From Nemania diffusa (Eukaryota; Ascomycota; Sordariomycetes; Xylariales; Xylariaceae), in the NCBI GenBank assembly GCA_038501195.1, contig JBBPUQ010000009.1, forward strand, positions 682,001 to 746,000: a stretch of 64,000 nt of DNA, read 5' to 3'. The notes beneath the pieces were generated by a model. The model did no database searches. It worked only from the letters and a program-made list of their open reading frames with translations, and had not been told where the DNA came from. Positions within the stretch are counted from its first letter, which is position 1, and each line of letters starts with the position of its first letter. Both the position numbers and the translations under genes were made by a program. Shown here piece after piece: positions 52,401 through 62,282 of this stretch.

Positions 52401-52656
52401 ATCCAGTTCTCTAAACGTTTCCTCAGGTGCTCCCGAAGTCCCTACTAGCCAGGATATAGCCATTGCCAACGGGCCCCTGTCAGCCTCGACAGCACAGTTA
52501 CCTCACCAGCAGTACTCGGGCCCACAGACGTTTGTCACGCCGGCCATGTGGCAAGAGTCGGTGGCTAGTGTCTACGAGTCTGGTGGGCTCAAGAGGCAGT
52601 GGGACTACGACGGTGGAGGCGCCTCCATCGCGGAGACCATGAATAAGCGGCGATGA
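49495..52656 (+). CDS. Zn2Cys6 transcription factor with fungal_trans domain
   Basis: Eight exons: 49495-49606, 49669-49713, 49782-50333, 50388-50732, 50795-51076, 51129-51682, 51742-52226, 52341-52656. All phases agree, giving 896 residues. The zinc cluster is C57-X2-C60-X6-C67-X9-C77-X2-C80-X6-C87 (ACEGCRRRKIKCD...WPCSACIRLKLHC). It is preceded by YVFVDEHNRHKRLK, encoded almost entirely by a 45-base exon. A low-complexity Gln/Pro/Ser/Tyr region follows. The fungal-specific regulatory domain begins near residue 285 (HYFDLYFTHVHPYVPVLN) and includes GYYYRSWMSIVHCVAMARDLGLDEH and GRNDLSVELE. The C-terminus ends YESGGLKRQWDYD, then MNKRR. It should be a nuclear DNA-binding regulator; related proteins are often labelled xylanolytic-activator-like, but I cannot name its targets, so no symbol is given. 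Confidence 0.88.
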
Positions 52657-55600
52657 GGTGGCGGTTTGGGGGTCGTTTTGCTCCCCCGAAACACGCCATG
52701 ACGTGCCATATTATGCTAAACCGAGGATCAATACCACCTTCCCGGTTTGTATGGTGGCGATCGACTGGCTTGACTCAGTCGACGGTTTGCACTGCATTAG
52801 GATCGGGCATGGGAGAGACGGCATTTACATATATATATTCTACAAAGAGTTTTTTTCATGAAAAAAAAATACTCATGTACAACAGGAACGAAGGATGGAC
52901 TATGGGATCTACGACAAAACTTTTTGGATATTGTGGGATGGACGGACATGCTTGCCTTGCCGGGCAAAGGTATTCTACTAAAAGGCATATACGGACTCTA
53001 GCTGTCTCGCGTGTTTTGAGTTTCCGGTACAAGCGAAAGTAGAAGGAAGGACCCGGACATGTGTACGATACACAGCAATACCAACGAGGGAGTTGAGCTG
53101 GGGAGCGTTATGTCTGGACGACAGTATTACTACCAATATTATAATATTTTTCCCTTATTCGTATTACTGCTATTCGCTATCCTCGTTTTCCTCCTCTTTC
53201 TCATCCTAGTTCTCTTTCGTCATACGGCTTAATACCGCGAGGTGTTTGGATTTAAGGCGTACGGCCCGGGCCGATGAGGGTCACTTTTTGGACACGGAAT
53301 CGGCCGACGGGTTCCTCGAGCATTGGTCAATAGATATTTACTTGTAAGGTGCCTATTACTTTTTAAAAATAATATTAATAATGAGAGGCGAATGAGATGT
53401 AGGGCAGGGCAGGGCAGGGTAGGGTATGATTAGGACGCGAGGTTGTATTTCTTGTTTTTGTGGCTTCGAAGTTTGGGGGGTTCTATGTTCTCTCCTTCTC
53501 TCTTTGCAAACGAATATCTTATGACTGTTTTTGGTTATGGCCTTTAGGTTGGCGGTGTCGTGTTGTCGTACTGAATACGATAAACCTACTTGCTATACGT
53601 GCTTTAGACTAGGTAGGTAGGTAGGTAACCTACATCTAAGTGAGTCTCCGTGATCTACTACCATATTCCAGGTTCAATTTACACCTATTTACTCCTACAT
53701 ATAACTATATACCATTGCTTCTTTTTTTATGGTTGTTTTTAAGGTTATTCGATAGTTTAAGGTTATTTGATAGTTTAAGCTTATTATTTATGTATTCGTT
53801 TATACGGAGACTTGTTTTCCCTAAGTCGTTCAGTGGGAGGGGCGCGGTAACGGAAGGGAGAAGGGAAAGGGAGGAGGGGTACGGTTAATAATATCCTGGA
53901 TGAAGTGCAACTAGTTACGTGATACTTACTATACCTTCTACCATACACTATATAGCATGCCGTGCTATTTGTCGTCGTGGAAGTGTTGAGCATTGGCACG
54001 GCGATAATGTAAAACGTTGGGGATTCTATCCCGAGCACGGGGGGTATGCTTAGTCGAGGCCCGGGTCGAACTCGTTCTCGTCTACGGGGGAGGTCGGTAG
54101 GTGTTTGAAACTAGGGTTTGGGACTCTGCTGCTGGCAAATCGTAGAGGACATCTCGTCATTCTTGTGTCTCCCTCTGGCTTGCCATTAGGACTTGTGGAG
54201 CCTGGACACTTCCTTAAATGGTCGGTGCCGTATAGATCGATCTGTCATATCCGATCGGTTATAAATCTAGCTTGGGGGGGTTGCTTGTCCCGGGTCACGT
54301 AGCCAGTGCCTTACTGATGCCTGGATTGGTGGGTGGGAAGGGCGAGGGTGAAGGCGAGGGTGAGGGCAAGGGTAAGGGCACGGGCACAGGCATTGTGCAG
54401 GTATTTCAATTTTTTTCATTTTTATTTTTGGAATGCTTCGGTATTTGTTTCGTTCGGCTTTTGAATTATCTAAAGTGGTGTGCTACACTGCATTTATATC
54501 AGGTAAGAGATAGATATCTATGAATATGTTTATGGAAAGTGAGTAGGTTATCATGGGAATATGAGTATGAGTGTATATGGTTGTATACAATTATATATAT
54601 AGTTATGAGTATGATATATAAACATCCCCTAGGTATCTCCTCTACAGCAATACAAAATCTCAGAAAGTAGTGTAAGTTCGAAGGGTATGTCCAGAAATGG
54701 AAGTATACAGGACCGTACTAGAGTGTAATAGAACAAACTTCCTCGGCAGACTTGGAATTGTATCTCAACTCAGCAACAAAGACGAGGGGGAAGTCGGGAG
54801 GAAGGTGGCATGAATTGCTCGCTTGCTTGGGGTTCCATTGAAACGGGAAGAGATATGCCAGAAATGATGTCGATTGCATCATGGCCCTGCCCATCCCACG
54901 AGTGAGTGGGTAAGGGGCATAGAAGCTTTCTACCTACCCTTCTAGAACGTTGCGTTGTAGTCGTGGTCGTACTCGTGGTTGTGGCCGTGCTCTTGGCTGT
55001 CGAGGGCCGGTTTGAGATATCAAAGTTTCGGGTGTATCTCAACGTGCCTGGCCTCGCTTAGCTAGAGGAGGGGATGGTTGTGTGAGGGGAGGTGGATTTA
55101 GCGCGTACCATAACACATCCATATACATGTGTGTCTCGTCTATATCTATCTATTTGTCTACATGTCTATATGTGTATGTATGTATGTTGGGTTGTTGTGT
55201 TAGTTAGCATATAACTCAGTGAGTAAGTAAGTAGCAACTAGGTAAGTCTTCCAGGTCGGCATGTGCATGTGTATACATACAGTAGGTAGATAGACGCATG
55301 TGCTAGCCGTAGATAGTCACTTTGAAGTCGTACCGAGTCCCTGGCATGATGATTGTCTCGACTTGCGACCTTCCTTACTCGGACGCTTACTTAATTCACC
55401 TGCAGCTTTTCTTTTGAGGATTCTGCCGCGCGGGGGCAGACGAGGCCACGGGTGATTGGTCTCTTTTACGCTGTGGTTGGGCCTGTTTACGTTTTCCCAG
55501 ATGCCTACTTTGGTCGGATACAGTAGCTGAGATGCAATCCGCCACATATGTTTTTTTGTTTATCGTGGACCTATCTCTACGCGGCGGGTTGTCCTCGTGT

Positions 55601-57784
55601 TGGTGGAGGGGAGGCGGAGGGGGATGTGTGCGAGTGCTAGGGTTCTTGTAAGATAATTAGTATCCAACGTCACCTAACTTAGCCTATCTCGGTGACGGTT
55701 TTGGACTCTTGCAAGGGAGTCCAATTAGTGGTATAGCATAACAAGGGGGGGGAGGGGGGACATAGTATATTTGACTTACATAGAACTAGCGAAGACAGAG
55801 AAGCAAGGCTAAAGAGAGAAAGGAAGTCGGTTTGCTCTAGTTATCTGATCTGCAAGATTTGGTTGACAACATGACAGCATGACAACATGGCATGCGTGAT
55901 ATCACACGAGAGGAGAGAGAGACCAAGAGGAAACAAAGGCTGGTAGATGGGTTGCGGGAGTATGTATGGGCAGGCTGGGTGTATGTACAGTAGGTAGCCT
56001 GTAGGTGAGTGGGCGGGTTGTCGTCAGCTCGAGATAGCAGAAGAACATCTGGAAGCCTTCCTATTTGGGATGACGGCGATGAGGCGACATGATACCATCC
56101 TCTTGGCTGTCACATGCAGCCGCACTTTGCATCGCATTACATGCCTGTATTTTGGTTCGCTTGCCCTCTTGTCTCAGGTCCTTCTATCGTAGAGTGTATG
56201 TAGTTCATGAAGGTGGTGTCCACTGGGGTGGTGTAAGTAGGTATGTAAGTGATATGTATTACATATACACTATGTGTAGGTATGTAGTATGTAGAATGTG
56301 TATGTCCTGTAGTGTAGGTAGCACCCTACTAAGGTCATGTCACGCTATGTCGAGTCGGGTTGGGTTGGATTGGGTTGAATTAAGCTGAGTTGAATTGGCG
56401 AGTTGAGTTACGTTGAGTGAAGTTGATTCGGAGTTATGTTGTATGTTTCCGATAGACAATGCTGTGTAAAGTACCTACATACATGCCTCCTCGGAACCAT
56501 AGAGATAATGTTCTTGGGGGTCAAATCACGCGGTGTACCTGGGAATAATACAGTACAGTACAGTGTATTATATAATACTGTAGTGTAAGTGTATATGTGT
56601 GTAAGAAAGTAGGGATAGAGGATAATAGACTACTGTATATGGATATAAGTAGGTACGTATAGTAGGATACCATGATCCCATGCTCACTCAACCAGAGATC
56701 TTCACCTCATGGTTCTGCGGGAGAAACCACACGGCTGGCGTATCCATAAACATTTCTTAGTATGGGTAACAATGTGTGTATGTAGTAGCGGTGCCTGGGT
56801 ACTTTTGTGTGTGTGTAGATTGATAGGTGATATAAGTTGCGTGGCATGACATTTCTCGCTTGTATGCTTGTTTCGCTGGTGTCTTGGCTTGCGTGGTAAA
56901 GGGATGGGATGTAGGTATGTACGCAGTATGTAAGTATGTAGGTCAGCATGCATGTACTCTACTACCAAGAACTTATACTGTAGGTATGCATGTACTATGT
57001 GTGTATGTAGGTGTCTACAGGTATCTCTCCCCTCTGTCCTTGGCCTATAAGCACACATACACCCAAGCCTGGAGACGTATCCGCCTCTTGTACGTACTGT
57101 ACTCGTGCACTGCATAGCATATAACTCCTGTGTTATGCCGATAGGTACCTGCCTACCGTGGTAATGTAGGTATTCGGACAGACCCGGGGTTCAGGGCGAA
57201 CTACATACTGGATTGGTGCGTACTACACCGTGCATACCATGGAAACATCTAGAAGGCGGGGGCATAGCAACCAGTGTTATATATATGTAGTTGGCGCTAT
57301 ATGTAGTTATGTAGTTGGTGATTACGTCTACACACCTATCTGTGTTGCTGTTAGTGTCTGTGCGTAAGAGGGTCTTGTGTGTGATCTTGTGTGGGTTATC
57401 TCTGTCTAGTGCGTTATAACTGAGCCCTCTTAGTAAAGCGCTAGGTAGATGTTGCAAAGCTCGGCAAGGCTTTAAAACTGTTCTGCACTGTCGGGTAAAG
57501 CATGGCCTGATTTCTACAGGGAATAGCTGGCCCCGTGTGTGCAAGAGCCAAGCTCACCAAAACAAAGATCCGTTTCAATTCAGATGCCTGGGTAGTATGA
57601 AGGTATAGGTAGATGTAAGTGAACTTAGGCAGTATGTGAGAATTGTAAATGCTATCTTGCAACAACTACCGGGTTAATGGGGAAATAAGCTGTTAGTTTA
57701 AAGTATAATGTTTTTAACCTTCCAAAACGTTAACTACAATTCTAGGATAGTATAATGCCCCAAGTTAAAAATAGCCAAAAAGAT
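52657..57784. other. 5.1 kb intergenic region, no supported gene
   Basis: The region opens with the 3' end of the transcription factor gene. T-rich and A-rich tracts near 52850-52875 and 53140-53180 could be transcript ends. It contains a GGGCA pentamer run at 53401-53421, a purine hexamer tract at 54338-54391, TATG/TGTA-rich stretches near 55140-55200 and 56860-57010, and a degenerate GTTGA/GGGTTG tract at 56350-56430. Short frames are plentiful but none looks coding. Confidence 0.5.
54338..54391. repeat. Degenerate GGGCGA/GGGTGA hexamer tract
   Basis: About nine six-base units of the form GGGYRA/GGGCAA run from 54338 to 54391, with a final shift to GGGCAC. No gene is attached to it. Confidence 0.7.
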
Positions 57785-57856
57785 CTCTCGATCGGGGAAT
57801 CGAACCCCGGCCACCTGCGTGACAAGCAGGTATCCTTACCACTAGACCAATCGAGA
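57785..57856 (-). tRNA. tRNA-Asp (GTC)
   Basis: On the minus strand, 72 bases fold as a complete cloverleaf. The acceptor stem TCTCGAT pairs with ATCGAGA, followed by discriminator G. The D-arm is GGTCTAGTGGTAAGGATACC. The anticodon stem CCTGC/GCAGG encloses TTGTCAC, with anticodon GTC. The T-arm is CCGGGGTTCGAATCCCCG-like. There is no intron and CCA is not encoded, as in eukaryotes. A T-rich stretch beyond the 3' end on this strand fits a polymerase III stop only loosely. Confidence 0.95.
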
Positions 57857-58034
57857 TCTGTCTGAATGAGGCAATTGATGTAATGAATCATCGAATCATA
57901 ACTTATATCATTTACTCATATGCCAGTCACCGTAAGATATATAATATCAAAAATAGTGGCATTTCTATTAGCACTACAGCAAATGCCTATTACCTAGCTA
58001 GCCCGATTACCTAGTATACGACAAACTAAGGTAG

Positions 58035-58562
58035 TCATTTTCTAGTGCTCTGGAAGTAAGTAGTCCAGTCGTAGAGATGGATAGTAGGTCCGGCGCCCAA
58101 CGCTGCCAAGATCAAACCTACTATCCCCGCACCGAAGAAAAGAAAATTAGGTATCCATAGACTGTTTTTTTCTTCGCCTTGGCTTCCGAGCTTCCACTGT
58201 GGAGAGCTGCTATTGCCGCCGTCAATTGGTGTAAATATTTCCGCCCATTGTGACTGCGGACCTCGCTTCCGAACTCCCGGTGAGACATGGTCCGAACTAG
58301 ACCGGACGGGGACAGAACGATGGATGAGTAGATACTGTTTAGTACAGGGGAGGCGAGCTGTGAAATTACGAGCTTGATGTATGTGAGATGATATATAGAT
58401 GGAGTTGAGTCGGGAGCTTAAAAGATCTGGCTTTACTGAAGATAAATGTAAGCACGGCTTGAGCGCCCCGCCGTCGTCGCTCAACTCGGCACGGATCCGG
58501 GACACGATCATTGACAAGTGTTGACCGGTCTTATCCGGCTTTCCGCGCCGGAGCGGAGGCAT
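58035..58562 (-). CDS. Small single-pass membrane protein, unknown function
   Basis: A single open frame of 175 codons runs from ATG 58562; an internal ATG at 58511 (MIVSRIRAELS) would give 158 residues. The N-terminal 110 residues are rich in Arg, Ser and His and poor in acidic residues after about residue 35, resembling a mitochondrial presequence. A single hydrophobic segment near 138-157 (FLFFGAGIVGLILAALGAG) is followed by a short polar tail. I do not recognise a family. It is divergent from the CE1 esterase, with 151 bases between start codons, and 178 bases from the tRNA. The later start is attractive because the first 17 codons overlap promoter-like motifs of the neighbour. That this is a real gene is likely but not certain. 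Confidence 0.5.
   Translation of the reverse strand: MPPLRRGKPDKTGQHLSMIVSRIRAELSDDGGALKPCLHLSSVKPDLLSSRLNSIYISSHIHQARNFTARLPCTKQYLLIHRSVPVRSSSDHVSPGVRKRGPQSQWAEIFTPIDGGNSSSPQWKLGSQGEEKNSLWIPNFLFFGAGIVGLILAALGAGPTIHLYDWTTYFQSTRK
58548..58558 (+). promoter_or_regulatory. Two adjacent CreA/Cre1-type sites
   Basis: CCGGAG (58548-58553) and GCGGAG (58553-58558) both fit SYGGRG and overlap by one base, about 160 bases upstream of the CE1 esterase start. CreA represses plant-wall-degrading genes on glucose and acts best through paired sites. The short motif makes chance possible. Confidence 0.35.
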
Positions 58563-58603
58563 GGCATCCGCAACAAGTCATGAGACTGCACCGCTGGGAT
58601 TCT

Positions 58604-58610
58604 TATATAA
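58604..58610 (+). promoter_or_regulatory. TATA box of the CE1 esterase gene
   Basis: TATATAA lies 104 bases upstream of the start codon, a usual distance for a fungal gene with a short leader and consistent with an inducible gene. Confidence 0.55.
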
Positions 58611-58713
58611 GCGCATCTGTCCGGTGCCCTCGTAAAGCCTCACAACCCTCTTCTAGCGCATTAAGTGCGTCGCAAATAGGTAGGCTCGAGACAGAAAGTC
58701 AGCAAACACCACC

Positions 58714-60185
58714 ATGCGCCTCCTCAGCACAATCTCCAGCTCAGCGCTGGCGCTCAGCGGCCTCGCCGCCGCAGCGTCGCTGCAGCAGGTAACCAGCTTC
58801 GGCGCGAACACCTCAGGCACCAAGATGTACACGTACGTGCCGGACAACCTGGCGACGAACCCGGCCGTCATCGTGGCGATCCACTACTGCTCGGGCACGG
58901 CGGCGGCGTACTACGCCGGCACGCCGTACGCGGCGCTGGCGGAGCAGTACGGCTTCGTCGTCATCTACCCGGAGTCGCCGTACAGCGGCACCTGCTGGGA
59001 CGTGTCGTCGTCGGCGGCGCTCACGCACGGCGGCGGCGCCGATAGCAGCTCCATCGTCAACATGGTCACTTACACTTTGGAGAAGTATAATGGGGACAAG
59101 AGCCGCGTGTTCGTCACGGGGACTTCGTCTGGTGCTATGATGACGGTGTGTTTTGTTTCTTTCTTCTTTCCCTTGGTTTTTCACCCCTATCTATTTATTC
59201 ATCCACCATAATCATGACCCCTTGCTTTTGCGGATCGTTGCTCATATCGTATCGAACTCTAGAACGTCCTAGCAGCCACGTACCCCGACGTCTTCGCAGC
59301 CGGCATCGCGTACGCCGGCGTCCCGGCGACGTGCTTCTACACGGGCACGGTGGACGGGTGGAACAGCACGTGCTCGCAGGGCCAGCTGAACCTGTCCCAG
59401 CAGTACTGGGCGAGCGCCGCGCTCGCGGCATACCCGGGGTACGCGGGCCCGCGCCCGCGCATGCGCATCCACCACGGCACCGCCGACACCACGCTGTACC
59501 CGCAGAACTACTACGAGACCATCAAGCAGTGGACCGGCGTCTTCGGGTACTCGACCACGCCGGTCGCCACGTATCCTAACACGCCTAGGAGCCCGTACAC
59601 GCGCTATGTGTTTGGGCCGAATGTCGAGGGGGTGCTGGGTGAGGTGAGTTGATGGGTTGGCCCTCTGGTCTCCCGGCTGCCTTGGTATATACCTTGGTAT
59701 AAACATTGGTATAAGAGTGATATTGGGCGCTAACTGAGAGGTTATCAGGGTATAACGCATAATATTGATATCTTCGGCGATGCTGATATGCAATGGTTTG
59801 GCTTTACGGTAAGTTCCCTTTTCCGTAATCATGATGTATAATGGCTTCAGGCTGGCCAGCTGATATCCTCTTAACGTAGGGCTCGAGTACTACGACCACG
59901 ACCAGTGGCCCAACCACCACCCTGACAACTACCACGAGCGCAGCGGCCACAACGACGGCTGGAGTAGGAGCAGTGCATTACGCCCAATGCGGTGGTATTG
60001 GATGGACGGGTGCGGCAACTGTAGGTTTTCCGGCTTTATCGTGACGTTTAAGCGAGCTGACGCAGTTGCGATTCTAGTGTGTAAGCCCGTACACGTGCCA
60101 GAAACTGAACGACTGTGAGTAGAGCCTTGTTTCTTTATCATGGTTCCCGGCTGATAAGATGTTAGACTATTCCCAATGCCTTTGA
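58714..60185 (+). CDS. Secreted CE1 acetylxylan/feruloyl esterase with C-terminal CBM1
   Basis: It removes acetyl or feruloyl groups from xylan outside the cell. Six exons (58714-59145, 59263-59643, 59749-59808, 59880-60020, 60078-60114, 60166-60185) close in frame to 356 residues. A signal peptide (MRLLSTISSSALALSGLAAA) is followed by the alpha/beta hydrolase domain. Nucleophile Ser138 lies in GTSSGAMMT, Asp219 in HGTADTTLYPQNYYE and probable His275 in GITHNID. A Thr/Ser linker (about 292-320) leads to a carbohydrate-binding module family 1, HYAQCGGIGWTGAATC ... YYSQCL at the end, normally binding cellulose. The last exon has only 20 bases; without it the frame would read LNDCE and stop, losing the final aromatic residues. 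Acetylxylan esterase is the likelier activity; substrate is inferred from the family. Confidence 0.9.
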
Positions 60186-60601
60186 TGGCTCCAACGAGAT
60201 AGTATAAGATATAGTAATTTGCGCTGAGTGAGGAGTGTGGTTGGTCAACTCACTTTCACAATCGCTATCGTAAATGTTGGAAAAGACAATATATATGGGA
60301 TTTTGCGCTGGTATATCGGGAGAGGCGCAAGAATGAGAGCATTCTTGAATTTTAGATCAGAATATATGCCCCTGGATGAACATATACGGATAAACAGCCA
60401 ATGTATCTGCAATGCGGCAGCTTTCCACACTGGTATCTCAATAAACAGTAATTTAAAAGGCGCATTCTAGTGTATACTTGCAGGATGTCGCGGGTGGTGT
60501 ATGTATCACGTAGGCGTTGATTTTTATTTCTTATATCCGCCATCTCTCAATTTCCACATGAAGAGCTATGCCGGAATTAATATACGCAGTAGTTACGCAT
60601 T
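60186..60601. other. Convergent intergenic spacer
   Basis: The 416 bases between the 3' ends of the CE1 gene and the F-box-like gene are AT-leaning, with short frames only; nothing is recognised. Confidence 0.6.
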
Positions 60602-61495
60602 TTAGGTTAGCTGACTCAACGGCGGCGGCGGTGTGTCTACAGCCGGGGTTTGCACGGCTAGGGCATTGCGGAAGAGTGGAAGAAAAAGCTTCTGATTGAT
60701 TCTTAAGCGCGTGGACTTGCCGCGCCAGGAACCGCCATTACACGGAAGTCCGAGCTTGGAAGAAAGCCGGCGATGAAAAGCACACCAGAATGGATAATGA
60801 TCCGCGCTGGAAATATACAGCAGGACCTCGGGGACCCGTGGGTTTGAGAGGAAGTCTAGAAAGGTCTGGAAGGGCTGGGCGGCTAGAAAGGCTGGACCCA
60901 AGTAGTTGGGGCTTGTCTCGGGCCCGATACGCAGCGGCACCTCGGTGTCGCAGAATTCTTCGTCGGCGTCAGACCAGTGATCTGTCCAGAAATCTATGCG
61001 AGGAAACCTGCTGTCGATCTCGAGGCGGAGGGTGCGGAGGTTACCATGCTCTGCCATCTCACGCAAAGGAGGGACATAAAACTCGTCAAAGGAACTAAGA
61101 TTGCTCTGTAGGGAAATCTTGAGATCCACGGTACAGACATGAAGTCTAGGCGATAGGGGGGTGAGTGGCTCGGCTAATAGGCCGGGAGGCGAGGTTCGAT
61201 CCGTGATATCCAGTAGGGTGTCATGATAGAAGATCTCGGCAGCCTCTGCGTATAGCCTCCGAGAGACTAAGAATATCTGCAAAACTTGGACTCGTTCCTC
61301 GCAGTCTAGTAGAGCAGAGCTGAGGATCTGATAGCGTAGTTCGGGTGGCAAGTTGAACAAACGAAAGGGCCCCCGGGGTTTCCATCGTGTTGCTGCTGCT
61401 GCTGCGGCGGATTGTTGATATGAAGGCTTGGGTCTAAGGGCGATGGATCTGCTGCCGAAAGCTCCTCTTTGAGTGAACCATTTCTCCGAGCTCAT
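60602..61495 (-). CDS. F-box/2EXR-like fungal protein
   Basis: A single exon of 297 codons starts at ATG 61495 (MSSEKWFTQRG); a GTG nine bases upstream is not a credible start. After an alanine run the sequence reads FRLFNLPPELRYQILSSALL (about 42-61) and, further on, LQIFLVSRRLYAEAAEIFYHDTLLDI (about 73-98). This is the pairing of an LPPELR motif with a VSRxxYxEAxxxFY motif that marks the large fungal family of F-box-like or 2EXR proteins. These are often linked to ubiquitin ligase adaptors but are mostly uncharacterised. The C-terminal part has leucine- and charge-rich segments without a recognised domain. Substrate unknown. Confidence 0.7.
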   Translation of the reverse strand: MSSEKWFTQRGAFGSRSIALRPKPSYQQSAAAAAATRWKPRGPFRLFNLPPELRYQILSSALLDCEERVQVLQIFLVSRRLYAEAAEIFYHDTLLDITDRTSPPGLLAEPLTPLSPRLHVCTVDLKISLQSNLSSFDEFYVPPLREMAEHGNLRTLRLEIDSRFPRIDFWTDHWSDADEEFCDTEVPLRIGPETSPNYLGPAFLAAQPFQTFLDFLSNPRVPEVLLYISSADHYPFWCAFHRRLSSKLGLPCNGGSWRGKSTRLRINQKLFLPLFRNALAVQTPAVDTPPPPLSQLT

Positions 61496-62282
61496 ATCCT
61501 TCACAGGATATCTATTGTATAACTGTCTATGTGTATATAATCGTCACGTTTAGATGCGGGTTGAAATTCAATCAATTTTTCGCCCCTTAATTAGCGGTAT
61601 AAGGTGTAAAGGGGTAAAAGAGACATAAAGGCGATGTGAGAATTATATGACTAGATAGACTTTATAGTACACGCGAGAGCAAAAAGAATAAGGATGATTT
61701 ATTATTCTAATTCGATTATCATGAAGGACGGGCTATAAGGAGATTGATGTGTAACGTTAAACTGTTAAAATGCAAGTTGTATAGAAACTATGCACAGATG
61801 CTGATGAAGCTGAAGAAAGGAGGCGGTGTGGGTCAACTCCCGTCTCCCGGCCGGGGGGGGAATTAATATGGCCCCACTTTACTCTCGTACAGATGCTTGA
61901 GACTGTCGTAGGTACACGCCTAGTCTAGTCCACTTTCTCCACTACCAATCCCGCGACAGGTAAAAATATAATATAGCAGGCGCGCTAGTGGTTTCCCAAT
62001 AGGTACTCAGAATACAGTATACGGATAGCCTTGGCCCTGTCGTCCCAAACCTTCAACACAATTATACTATGTATAGGTAATTCTTATACTTACTACCACG
62101 TCGCTCTTTTACCCCGATTTCCCGACCTCCGGATCTCGCATGTCTATATATGACCACAACTACTAGATTGCTGTCGCCCATGTCCATCTCCTGATGTTGC
62201 GATAGTCTAGAAGCATACACTGGTTGTTGGCACCATTGCCTGCCAAAGGCATCTAGCGGCTTCTACAGTCACTCTACTCACC
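61496..62282. other. Divergent promoter region between the F-box-like gene and GUP1
   Basis: 787 bases between two divergent starts. No TATA box at a convincing place and no recognised motif cluster. There is a G-run at 61850-61860 and a CT-rich stretch upstream of the GUP1 ATG. Confidence 0.45.

Noticed and set aside
56350..56430. GTTGA/GGGTTG tandem-like tract as a possible minisatellite or telomere-like repeat
   Set aside because: The units are too irregular in length and sequence to define a repeat unit by eye.
59269..59832. 187-codon minus-strand frame opposite CE1 exon 2
   Set aside because: Arg/Val/His-rich mirror of a GC-rich exon; crosses the esterase introns without structure.
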